From contig JAGOUM010000018.1 in NCBI GenBank assembly GCA_018061265.1, forward strand, positions 1 to 41,588: a stretch of 41,588 nucleotides of DNA. Reading direction: 5' to 3'. Source of the stretch: Rhodoferax sp. Its GTDB lineage: Bacteria > Pseudomonadota > Gammaproteobacteria > Burkholderiales > Burkholderiaceae_C. Under the pieces are notes generated by a model. That model did no database searches and was not told the origin of the DNA. It saw nothing but the letters and a program-made list of their open reading frames with translations. This document shows, piece after piece, positions 8,618-16,404 of the stretch (its first letter is position 1; each line of letters opens with the position of its first letter). The translations under genes were made by a program, and so were the position numbers.

Positions 8618-9180
8618 GGAAGGCTTTCGGCAAATAAGTTGGCTGAACGGTGGCGCTGCAAACACGCGGTTTGAAGCATGACCTATTGAGCAATGCCTGT
8701 GCCAGTTGGCCAATCCGCGCCAACCCCTTGATGGCATTGACTTTTCTTGTTGCTGGAGCGATTGCCACAACCACCTGCCGCGATATGACTGACAATATTG
8801 GCAGCAGATGACAGCAAAACGACTGACGGTGGCAGACAGTGCGCAGGCCCTGCTTGCGATGCTGAAAGCCCGGCACCGAACTCTGGCCGCTCCCAATGAC
8901 GCACGCTGCTGGTGTCAAGCCGCGACAACGATACCCACTTGCCGTCTTGTCGGATGTACCTGAATCAAGGGTCGTGTCGGACCCTAGTACCGTGGGAATC
9001 ACCTGGATTCGTCGCAGGACGGCCCCACGCTGCATTTTTGTGGCCAGGAACATGCCATGGGCTTCATGTTATCGGCACGCGCGGGCAATGAGGTCGCACT
9101 GGCGCGTGAGAGTGCCGATCTGACTGTGACCCTTGGTGGGGTAAGGAAACCTTGTGCCAAGCGTTTGGTAGCGACTTCCT
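8618..9180. other. 560-base gene-poor stretch
   Basis: No convincing gene is seen between the NifX-like start and the PIN-domain gene end. Frames on both strands reach 70-170 codons but have no recognisable motif, and one of the longer ones is mainly an out-of-frame extension across the NifX-like gene. The stretch lies next to the decayed toxin-antitoxin pair and may be eroded sequence. Confidence 0.5.
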
Positions 9181-9543
9181 TTAAGCCAAGGCAACGCCAG
9201 TTTGTTGCATGGCCCTGCGTAAATCGCCATCCAGTGTGGCGCGAGGCAAACCCTCATGCATGGCCAGTTCGAGGTAAGACGCCTCATACGACGATAGCTT
9301 TAAACGACGCGCCAGTTGCATCGTATCGGCAAACGCAGCACATCGTGCCTCAGTCACCCACTGTCTGGCCTGCGCATTGACCATCACATTGGCCGCTTCA
9401 ACAGCCCAAATGCCGGGCACAAGGGCATCACCATCTTCCTGCGCAAAAACTCCCAACACCTTTTGGGCATAATTCATTCGCTCATCGCCGCCATCTCTCA
9501 ACAGCCAACACATCACCACCGAGTTGTCCAGTACAAAGCGTAT
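9181..9543 (-). pseudogene. VapC-like PIN-domain toxin with a lost start codon
   Basis: A PIN-domain ribonuclease of the VapC type, 120 codons if read from 9543. It opens RFVLDNSVVMCWLL with the first catalytic Asp, then WAVEAANV with the second acidic residue, and ends LDGDLRRAMQQTGVALA. VapC toxins cut tRNA or rRNA. At the place where the start is expected the minus strand reads TGATACGC: the stop of the antitoxin (TGA) overlaps ATA rather than ATG. The nearest later starts (GTG, GTG, ATG at about 9514-9519) would remove the VLD catalytic Asp. The usual YDA Asp is Glu here (SSYEASYLELA). I infer the toxin is silent or nearly so. CTG or ATA initiation cannot be ruled out. Confidence 0.65.
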
Positions 9544-9721
9544 CAGCCACGCCCGTCGTTCAACAGCAATTGAATGTCACACGCCACACCCTCAGGGGAC
9601 TCTGCCATGAAGCGTTGCACTTGCAGCGCCCCTGCTTAACCCGTCCGCCGCGCACCTGGCGCAGCAAGTCGGCCAAATGGGTTTTGGTTTCGTCGGCGCC
9701 GATGCTCAAGAGTTGTGACAC
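9543..9721 (-). pseudogene. Phd/YefM-like antitoxin remnant with internal deletion and frameshift
   Basis: From a GTG at 9719-9721, preceded by GGGGTGA, the frame reads SQLLSIGADETKTHLADLLRQVRGG, in pieces: the DNA-binding N-terminus of a Phd/YefM antitoxin (SIGADETKTHLADLL). It then leaves frame. A typical antitoxin C-terminus follows in another frame (QRFMAESPEGVACDIQ, then LLLNDGRG) and ends in the TGA at 9543-9545 that overlaps the toxin start. The span of 179 bases is not a multiple of three. About 30 middle residues, including the usual hydrophobic strand, are missing compared with the roughly 85-residue family. It lies directly before the PIN toxin as in intact pairs. Confidence 0.65.
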
Positions 9722-9833
9722 GCTATCACCCCGATCTATGCGATAAGACCAAACTCTGGACCAGTTGATCCTTTGCTCCGAGCGAGATCACAGTTGCAAA
9801 ACATCCGCCTGCTCGTCGCTACAGGCAAAAAAA

Positions 9834-11705
9834 TTACTTTCGCCCCGGCGGCACATCCGTACAAGACCCATGCGCCACTTCCGCCGCCATGCCAATGCTC
9901 TCACCCAGCGTGGGGTGCGGGTGAATGGTCTTGCCAATGTCGATGGCATCTGCGCCCATTTCGATCGCCAGGGCAACTTCGCCGATCATGTCGCCCGCGT
10001 GGGTGCCCACCATGCCGCCGCCCAGAATCTTGCCGTGGCCATGCACTTCAGGGCTGTCATCAAACAGCAGTTTGGTGACGCCTTCGTCACGGCCGTTGGC
10101 AATCGCGCGACCAGAGGCATTCCACGGGAAAAGCCCCTTTTTGACCTTGATGCCCTGCGCCTTGGCCTGGTCTTCGGTCAGGCCAACCCAGGCCACTTCG
10201 GGGTCGGTATAGGCCACGCTGGGGATGACTCGGGCGTTGAAGGCGGCGGATGCCAGCTCCTTGTTGCCCTGCAACTCACCAGCAATCACTTCGGCAGCCA
10301 CATGCGCCTCGTGCACCGCCTTGTGCGCCAGCATGGGCTGGCCAACGATGTCGCCGATGGCGAAGATGTGCGGCACGTTGGTGCGCATCTGGATGTCGAC
10401 ATTGATAAAACCTCGGTCAGTGACCGCCACGCCGGCCTTGTCTGCAGCAATCTTTTTGCCGTTCGGGCTGCGACCCACCGCCTGTAACACCAGGTCGTAG
10501 GTTTGTGGCTCGGGAACCTTGACGCCCTCCTCGGCTGGCGCAAAAGTGACCTTGATGCCTTCGGGTGTGGCTTCAGCGGCAACCGTTTTTGTCTTGAGCA
10601 TGATGTTGTCAAAACGCTTGGCGTTCATCTTCTGCCAGATCTTGACCAGGTCGCGGTCGGCACCTTGCATCAGGCCGTCGAGCATTTCCACCACATCGAG
10701 GCGCGCGCCCAGGGTGCTGTAGACGGTGCCCATCTCCAGGCCGATGATGCCGCCGCCCAGAATCAGCATACGTTTTGGCACTTCTTTCAGTGCCAGGGCA
10801 CCGGTGCTGTCCACCACGCGAGGGTCGTTCGGCATAAAGGGCAGGCGCACGGCCTGGCTGCCTGCGGCAATGATGGCCCTTTTGAACGTTACAACCTTCT
10901 TGGTGCCGGTCTTGTCTTGTCCCATACCACTGGTTTCCTCCACCTCGACATGGTTGGGACCAACAAATGCACCGTAGCCGCGCACCGAGGTCACCTTGCG
11001 CATTTTGGCCATGGCCGCCAGGCCGCCGGTGAGTTTGGCGATGACTTTCTCTTTGTGCCCGCGCAGTTTGTCGATGTTGACGACCGGTGCGCCAAAGTCC
11101 ACACCCAGTTCACCCAGATGTGCCACCTCGTCCATCACGGCAGCCACATGTAACAGCGCCTTGCTTGGGATGCAGCCCACATTCAGGCACACACCACCCA
11201 ACTGCGCGTAACGTTCGACGATGACCACTTTTAGTCCCAGGTCAGCAGCGCGGAAGGCGGCAGAGTAACCACCCGGACCACCGCCGAGCACCAGCAGATC
11301 GCAGTCCAGATCGGCCGTGCCGGTAAAGCTGGCCGCCTCGGGTGCCGGGTTGGACACCACATTTGCTACCATTACTGCAGCTGCCTGCGCTTGATGGAAT
11401 TGCGCTGGAGGCCTATTATCTTCTGAAGCTGGCAACGCAGCAGGGGCAGGCGACGCGACGCCACCTTCTGTCGCCTCCAGCAGCAATAGCACGGACCCCT
11501 CAGACACCTGGTCGCCGAGCTTGACCTTGAGTTCTTTCACCACGCCGCCGTGGCTACTGGGAATTTCCATCGAGGCTTTGTCACTCTCGACGGTGATCAG
11601 GCTTTGCTCGGGCTTGATGCTGTCACCGGCCTTGACCAGCAACTCGATGACGGTGACCTCGGCGAAGTCGCCAATGTCAGGGACTTTGATGTCGATAAGT
11701 GCCAT
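9834..11705 (-). CDS. lpdA: Dihydrolipoyl dehydrogenase (E3) with N-terminal lipoyl domain
   Basis: A 623-residue flavoprotein that reoxidises the lipoyl arm of pyruvate dehydrogenase with NAD+. Residues 1-76 are a lipoyl domain with the modified Lys in [11 protein letters not shown] linker (about 80-130) follows, then the FAD site [13 protein letters not shown], the redox disulfide [13 protein letters not shown], the NAD site [12 protein letters not shown], and the C-terminal catalytic HPHPT. The extra lipoyl domain is usual in betaproteobacteria. It is the last gene of the aceE-aceF-lpdA row. The linker, about residues 95-115, is encoded by an eroded copy of the palindromic repeat family described elsewhere; this is unusual. 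No clear terminator is seen beyond the stop. Confidence 0.96.
   Translation of the reverse strand: MALIDIKVPDIGDFAEVTVIELLVKAGDSIKPEQSLITVESDKASMEIPSSHGGVVKELKVKLGDQVSEGSVLLLLEATEGGVASPAPAALPASEDNRPPAQFHQAQAAAVMVANVVSNPAPEAASFTGTADLDCDLLVLGGGPGGYSAAFRAADLGLKVVIVERYAQLGGVCLNVGCIPSKALLHVAAVMDEVAHLGELGVDFGAPVVNIDKLRGHKEKVIAKLTGGLAAMAKMRKVTSVRGYGAFVGPNHVEVEETSGMGQDKTGTKKVVTFKRAIIAAGSQAVRLPFMPNDPRVVDSTGALALKEVPKRMLILGGGIIGLEMGTVYSTLGARLDVVEMLDGLMQGADRDLVKIWQKMNAKRFDNIMLKTKTVAAEATPEGIKVTFAPAEEGVKVPEPQTYDLVLQAVGRSPNGKKIAADKAGVAVTDRGFINVDIQMRTNVPHIFAIGDIVGQPMLAHKAVHEAHVAAEVIAGELQGNKELASAAFNARVIPSVAYTDPEVAWVGLTEDQAKAQGIKVKKGLFPWNASGRAIANGRDEGVTKLLFDDSPEVHGHGKILGGGMVGTHAGDMIGEVALAIEMGADAIDIGKTIHPHPTLGESIGMAAEVAHGSCTDVPPGRK
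11361..11422 (+). repeat. Palindromic repeat copy inside the lpdA linker (copy a)
   Basis: The plus strand reads GCTGCCTGCGCTTGATGG then AATTGCGCTGGAGGCC and a T/A-rich tail. CTGGAGGCC is shared with the reverse complement of the copy at 40295-40350. It aligns without gaps to the copy in aceF (12815-12872), with about 29 of 44 bases identical from AGCT onward. It is in frame within lpdA and encodes roughly residues 95-115 of the linker between the lipoyl and flavin domains. Confidence 0.55.
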
Positions 11706-11734
11706 TTGTCTCTTTCCAATTCAGATTGAATGTG

Positions 11735-11812
11735 TTGGGGTCAGAGCACATTCGCTGCGCGAAGTGGTCTGACCCCAAAGTCTCATTTGCTGTGCAAAGT
11801 GGTCTGACCCCA
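11735..11812. repeat. REP-like hairpin plus repeated half between aceF and lpdA
   Basis: TTGGGGTCAGAGCAC at 11735-11749 pairs with GTGGTCTGACCCCAA at 11764-11778 with one mismatch, and TTCGC pairs with GCGAA inside, giving a stem of about 20 base pairs. The right half recurs directly after it (GTGGTCTGACCCCAA at about 11799-11813). It lies wholly in the 110-base gap between the two genes, so it is probably transcribed with the operon and could act as an RNA-stability or processing element. The sequence style resembles REP/BIME elements; its family is not verified. Confidence 0.6.
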
Positions 11813-11815
11813 AGA

Positions 11816-13510
11816 TCACAGTAGAACCCTGCGGAAATCACCCAGGATCTGGCCCAGATAGACGTTAAAGCGGGCGGCGGCCGCGCCGTCGATCACCCGA
11901 TGGTCCCAAGTCAGGCTCAACGGCAGCATCAGGCGCGGCTGGAAGACCTTGCCGTCCCACACCGGCTCGATGGTGGAGCGGCAGACACCCAGAATCGCCA
12001 CCTCCGGCGCGTTGATGATGGGCGTGAAATAGCGCCCGCCGATACCCCCCAAGCTGCTGATGGTGAAGGTGGCGCCGGTCATCTCGGTCGGGCTGAGTTT
12101 GCCGTCGCGCGCCTTTTTGGCCAGTTCGCTCATTTCGGTGCTGATCTGGAAAATGCCTTTTTTGTCGGCGTCCTTGATCACCGGCACCATCAGGCCGTTG
12201 GGTGTGTCGGCCGCAAAACCGATGTGGTAGTACTGCTTGTAAACCAATGCATCACCATCAAGCGAGCTGTTGAAGTCAGGGAACTTCTTGAGTGCCGCCA
12301 CACACGCTTTGATCAGGAACGCCAGCATTGTGACCTTGACGCCACTCTTCTCGTTCTCTTTGTTGGTCGAGACGCGGAACGCTTCCAGGTCGGTAATATC
12401 GGCATCGTCATGGTTGGTGACGGCTGGAATCATGATGGCGTTGCGCAACAGATTGGCGCCGCTGATCTTCTTGATGCGGCTCAACTCCTTGCGCTCGATC
12501 GGGCCAAACTTGGCAAAGTCCACCTTGGGCCAGGGGATCAAGCCCAGCCCTGCGCCATCGGCTGCAGCCGGTGGTGTTGCGACCACTTTGGCCGCCTGCT
12601 GCGCTGCAATGGCCGCGGTCTGCACCGCGCCAGTCATCACTGAACGGGTGAATGCCTGCACGTCGGCGTCGGTGACACGGCCCTTCAGGCCGCTGCCCTT
12701 GACCTCGGTCAGCGGCACGCCCAGTTCACGCGCAAATTTACGCACGGAGGGTGATGCATGGGGCAATCCCACCACCATGGTGCCAGGTTGATGCGCAGCG
12801 TTTGCTGCCGGGACATTATCAATACTTGTAGCTATAGGTACTTGATCAGATTGGGCTGGAGCACTTTTTTGTTCTGAAACTGCAGGTGCGGGAGCCGGTG
12901 ATATCGCCATGGCGGGTGCAAGTGCACCACCTTGCAGCACGGCCAGCAGGTCACCGATGTTGACTTTGTCACCCAGCTTGACTTTGACCTCCCCCACCGT
13001 GCCAGCAGCGCTGGCGGGGATCTCCATGGAGGCCTTATCCGACTCAACGGTGACCAGACTCTGCTCAAGCTTGATCACGTCTCCGGGCTTGACCATCACC
13101 TCGATCACCACCACATCCTTGAAGTCACCGATGTCGGGCACGCGCAGTTCGACGGCACCTGACGACAACGCGACGGGTGATGGCGGTTCAGCCGCACCAG
13201 CTGTGGCCACCACTGGCGCTGCAGGAACCGCGGCCTCCCGGGTTACATCCGGCTGCGGAGTCGACGCTGCGTCGGCCACCTCAAGCAACAGGACCAGCGA
13301 ACCTTCACTGACCTTGTCACCCAACGCCACTTTGAGTTCTTTGACCACCCCGGCATGACTCGACGGGATTTCCATCGACGCCTTGTCCGACTCAACCGTC
13401 AGCAGTGATTGCTCGGCACGCACCGTATCGCCCGGTTTGACCAGAACTTCGATCACAGCCACGTCGCTGAAGTCGCCGATATCGGGAACCTTGATTTCGA
13501 TCATTGACAT
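11816..13510 (-). CDS. aceF: Pyruvate dehydrogenase E2, dihydrolipoyl acetyltransferase
   Basis: A 564-residue E2 core protein that transfers the acetyl group from lipoamide to CoA. Two lipoyl domains (about 1-76 and 118-195) each carry [10 protein letters not shown] with the lipoylated Lys. They are joined by Ala/Pro-rich linkers. The peripheral subunit-binding domain (about 257-292) contains PSVRKFARELGVPL and GLKGRVTDADV. The catalytic domain (about 335-564) ends with the HRVIDGAAAARF active-site motif. The gene lies between aceE (17 bases upstream) and lpdA. The second linker, about residues 213-232, contains an eroded palindromic repeat copy. Assignment is secure. Confidence 0.96.
   Translation of the reverse strand: MSMIEIKVPDIGDFSDVAVIEVLVKPGDTVRAEQSLLTVESDKASMEIPSSHAGVVKELKVALGDKVSEGSLVLLLEVADAASTPQPDVTREAAVPAAPVVATAGAAEPPSPVALSSGAVELRVPDIGDFKDVVVIEVMVKPGDVIKLEQSLVTVESDKASMEIPASAAGTVGEVKVKLGDKVNIGDLLAVLQGGALAPAMAISPAPAPAVSEQKSAPAQSDQVPIATSIDNVPAANAAHQPGTMVVGLPHASPSVRKFARELGVPLTEVKGSGLKGRVTDADVQAFTRSVMTGAVQTAAIAAQQAAKVVATPPAAADGAGLGLIPWPKVDFAKFGPIERKELSRIKKISGANLLRNAIMIPAVTNHDDADITDLEAFRVSTNKENEKSGVKVTMLAFLIKACVAALKKFPDFNSSLDGDALVYKQYYHIGFAADTPNGLMVPVIKDADKKGIFQISTEMSELAKKARDGKLSPTEMTGATFTISSLGGIGGRYFTPIINAPEVAILGVCRSTIEPVWDGKVFQPRLMLPLSLTWDHRVIDGAAAARFNVYLGQILGDFRRVLL
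12815..12872 (+). repeat. Palindromic repeat copy inside the aceF linker (copy b)
   Basis: The plus strand reads TTGTAGCTATAGGTACTTGA, then TCAGATTGGGCTGGAGC and a run of T. GGGCTGGAGC is shared with the reverse complement of the copy at 34988-35040, and the TAGCTAT box also occurs in the copy at 40295-40350. It is in frame and encodes about residues 213-232 of the linker before the subunit-binding domain. Confidence 0.5.
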
Positions 13511-13527
13511 CTTTGTTCTCCTTGGGC

Positions 13528-16236
13528 TCAGGCGTACAGCGGGTTGACTTTGTCGGTGGCAATGCCATATTTGGCAATCGCCTCTGACACTTTGGACAAG
13601 GGCACAGCGCCGTCTTCGGCCAGGGCTTTCAGTGCGGCCACCACGATGTAATGGCGATTGATCTCAAAATGCTCCCGCAACTTGCTGCGGAAATCACTGC
13701 GGCCAAAGCCGTCGGTGCCAAGCACCTTGTAAGTGCGTCCCTTGGGAATAAAGGGGCGAATCTGTTCGGCGTACGACTTGATGTAGTCGGTCGAAGCCAC
13801 CACCGGGCCGCTGGAGCCAGAGAGTTGCTGCGCCACAAACGACACCTGCGGTGTGTCAGTGGGATGCAGCAGGTTGTACCGTTCACACGCCTGGCCATCA
13901 CGCGCCAGCTCGTTAAAACTCGGGCAGCTCCACACATCGGCCTGAATACCCCAGTCCACCGCCAGCAGTTTTTGCGCCACAAAACTCTCGCGCAGAATGG
14001 TGCCTGAACCCAGCAGCTGCACGCGTGGCGCCACCACGCCTTCGGCGCCTGGTTTGCACAGGTACATGCCTTTGATGATCTGCTCTTCGGTGCCTGGCGT
14101 CAGCCCCGGCATCGCGTAGTTTTCGTTCAGCAGGGTCAGGTAATAAAATACGTTGTCCTGTTTTTCGACCATGCGCTTCAAACCATGGTGCAGGATCACG
14201 CCGACTTCGTGCGCAAAAGTCGGGTCGTAGCTGATGCAGTTGGGGATGGTGCCCGCCAGAATGTGGCTGTGGCCGTCTTCATGCTGCAAGCCTTCACCGT
14301 TCAATGTGGTGCGCCCGGAGGTGCCACCCAGTAAAAAGCCGCGCGCCTGCATGTCACCGGCCGCCCAGGCCAGGTCGCCAATACGCTGAAAACCAAACAT
14401 CGAGTAGTACACGTAAAACGGCACCATGATGCGGTTGCTGGTGGAGTAGCTGGTGGCCGCCGCGATCCAGCTGGCCATGCCACCCGCTTCGTTGATACCC
14501 TCTTGCAAAATTTGGCCTTTGACGTCTTCCTTGTAGTACATCACCTGATCTTTGTCGACCGGGGTGTATTGCTGGCCGGCAGGGTTATAAATACCGACCT
14601 GGCGGAACAAGCCTTCCATGCCAAAGGTGCGAGCCTCGTCGACCAGCACCGGCACCACACGTGGCCCCAACGCCTGGTCACGCAACAGTTGCGTCAGAAA
14701 ACGCACATAAGCCTGGGTGGTGGAGATTTCGCGCCCTTCCGCCGTGGGCTCCATCACACTCTTGAAGATGTCCAGCGAAGGCACGGTGAACTGCTCATCG
14801 GCCCGGGTACGCCGATGCGGCAAATAGCCACCGAGCGCCTTGCGCCGCTCGTGCAGGTAGCGCATCTCGGGCGTGTCGTCGGCGGGTTTGTAAAAGGGAA
14901 TGTCCTTGATCTGGCTGTCGGGCACCGGGATGTTGAAGCGGTCACGAAACGCCTTGATGTCGTCATCTGTGAGCTTTTTGGTCTGGTGTACGTTGTTTTT
15001 ACCCTCTCCGGCCTTGCCCATACCAAAGCCCTTGACGGTCTTGATCAACAACACGGTCGGCTGTCCGGTGTGTTTGACCGCAGCAGCGTAGGCGGCATAG
15101 ACCTTTTGCGGATCGTGGCCACCACGACGCAGGTTCCAGATGTCGTCGTCACTCATCTTCGCCACCATCTCGGCGGTACGCGGATCACGGCCAAAAAAGT
15201 TCTTGCGCACAAAAGCGCCGTCATTGGCCTTGAAGGCCTGGTAATCACCATCGAGCGTGTCCATCATGACCTTGCGCAGCGCACCGTCCTTGTCGCGCGC
15301 CAGCAGCGAGTCCCAGTTGCTGCCCCATAACAGCTTGATCACGTTCCAGCCGGCACCGCGGAAAGTGCCTTCAAGCTCCTGGACGATCTTGCCATTGCCA
15401 CGCACCGGCCCATCCAGGCGCTGCAGGTTGCAATTGATGACAAACACCAGGTTGTCGAGTTTTTCCCGCGCGGCCAGCCCAATCGCGCCCAAAGACTCCA
15501 CCTCGTCCATCTCACCGTCACCACAAAACACCCAGACCTTGCGGTTGGCCGTGTCGGCAATACCTCGAGCGTGCAAGTACTTGAGAAAGCGCGCCTGATA
15601 TATGGCCATCAGCGGTCCCAGACCCATCGAGACGGTGGGAAACTGCCAGAACTCGGGCATCAACTTGGGGTGCGGGTAACTCGACAAGCCCTTGCCACCG
15701 GTTTCCTGGCGGAAATGCAGCAACTGCTCTTCGGTCAGTCGCCCTTCCAGGTAGGCACGGGCATAGACCCCGGGCGCCACATGGCCCTGGATATAGATGC
15801 AGTCGCCCCCGTGGTTTTCACTTTCGGCATGCCAGAAATGGTTAAACCCGGCACCAAACATGTGCGCCAGCGAGGCAAAGGAGCCAATGTGCCCGCCCAA
15901 GTCGCCGCCGTCTTCAGGATGATGCCGGTTGGCCTTGACCACCATGGCCATGGCGTTCCAGCGCATGTAGGCACGCAGGCGTTCTTCGATCTCGATGTTG
16001 CCAGGGCAACGCTCCTCCTGATCGGGTTCGATGGTGTTGACGTAACCGGTGTTGGCTGAAAACGGCATGTCAATGCTGTTTTCCCGGGCGTGCTCCAGCA
16101 GTTGCTCCAGCAGAAAGTGGGCGCGCTCGGGGCCTTCACTTTCGATCACCGCGCTGAGCGCATCCATCCATTCGCGGGTCTCCTGTTGGTCGATGTCTTG
16201 CGCCAAAGGGCTGATGGCATTTGGTGTGGCTGGCAT
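13528..16236 (-). CDS. aceE: Pyruvate dehydrogenase E1, homodimeric type
   Basis: A 902-residue thiamine-diphosphate enzyme that decarboxylates pyruvate and acetylates the lipoyl arm of E2. The single-chain (AceE) type is shown by the length and by GGHIGSFASLAHMFGAG, the thiamine-binding FCGDGEMDEVESLGAI with later NLVFVINCNLQRLDGPVRGNG in pieces, and the C-terminal YVVVAALKALAEDG-like tail (IVVAALKALAEDG). The start at 16236 is chosen for the strong AGGAGAC site 5-11 bases upstream; an 8-residue longer form at 16260 lacks this. It is the first gene of the aceE-aceF-lpdA operon and is divergent from the sensor-kinase gene, 168 bases away. Confidence 0.96.
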   Translation of the reverse strand: MPATPNAISPLAQDIDQQETREWMDALSAVIESEGPERAHFLLEQLLEHARENSIDMPFSANTGYVNTIEPDQEERCPGNIEIEERLRAYMRWNAMAMVVKANRHHPEDGGDLGGHIGSFASLAHMFGAGFNHFWHAESENHGGDCIYIQGHVAPGVYARAYLEGRLTEEQLLHFRQETGGKGLSSYPHPKLMPEFWQFPTVSMGLGPLMAIYQARFLKYLHARGIADTANRKVWVFCGDGEMDEVESLGAIGLAAREKLDNLVFVINCNLQRLDGPVRGNGKIVQELEGTFRGAGWNVIKLLWGSNWDSLLARDKDGALRKVMMDTLDGDYQAFKANDGAFVRKNFFGRDPRTAEMVAKMSDDDIWNLRRGGHDPQKVYAAYAAAVKHTGQPTVLLIKTVKGFGMGKAGEGKNNVHQTKKLTDDDIKAFRDRFNIPVPDSQIKDIPFYKPADDTPEMRYLHERRKALGGYLPHRRTRADEQFTVPSLDIFKSVMEPTAEGREISTTQAYVRFLTQLLRDQALGPRVVPVLVDEARTFGMEGLFRQVGIYNPAGQQYTPVDKDQVMYYKEDVKGQILQEGINEAGGMASWIAAATSYSTSNRIMVPFYVYYSMFGFQRIGDLAWAAGDMQARGFLLGGTSGRTTLNGEGLQHEDGHSHILAGTIPNCISYDPTFAHEVGVILHHGLKRMVEKQDNVFYYLTLLNENYAMPGLTPGTEEQIIKGMYLCKPGAEGVVAPRVQLLGSGTILRESFVAQKLLAVDWGIQADVWSCPSFNELARDGQACERYNLLHPTDTPQVSFVAQQLSGSSGPVVASTDYIKSYAEQIRPFIPKGRTYKVLGTDGFGRSDFRSKLREHFEINRHYIVVAALKALAEDGAVPLSKVSEAIAKYGIATDKVNPLYA

Positions 16237-16359
16237 GTTTGTCTCCTGTTCTGGTGTCAATGAATCGTAGGTGAAAAAGCGCTTTGATGTAGATCATGAT
16301 TCTAAAACCACTTTGCGTCAAATTTCAAATTGTGTTTAATAACTTCATTATGTGAAATC

Positions 16360-16396
16360 TTGCGTCGGTTTTTCGTCACACGAAAACTCCTACACT
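16360..16396 (+). promoter_or_regulatory. Dyad symmetry in the aceE / sensor-kinase divergent region
   Basis: GTTTTTCGT and ACGAAAAC form an imperfect inverted repeat around CAC at about 16368-16387, within the 168-base divergent gap and 18 bases before the kinase start. It is a candidate operator, possibly for the adjacent FixJ-type regulator. No clear sigma-70 promoter could be placed with confidence. Confidence 0.3.
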
Positions 16397-16404
16397 TGAT
16401 CACC

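Noticed and set aside
8192-8674. A 160-codon plus-strand frame over the NifX-like gene
   Set aside because: It is the complement of the recognisable minus-strand NifX-like gene and has no family motif of its own.
8896-9123. A possible small gene in the gap next to the toxin-antitoxin remnant
   Set aside because: No ribosome-binding site and no recognisable motif; composition looks like non-coding or eroded DNA.
9781-9833. Possible terminator after lpdA (GCCTG...CAGGC)
   Set aside because: The stem is only five base pairs and the T-run precedes rather than follows it in the direction of transcription.
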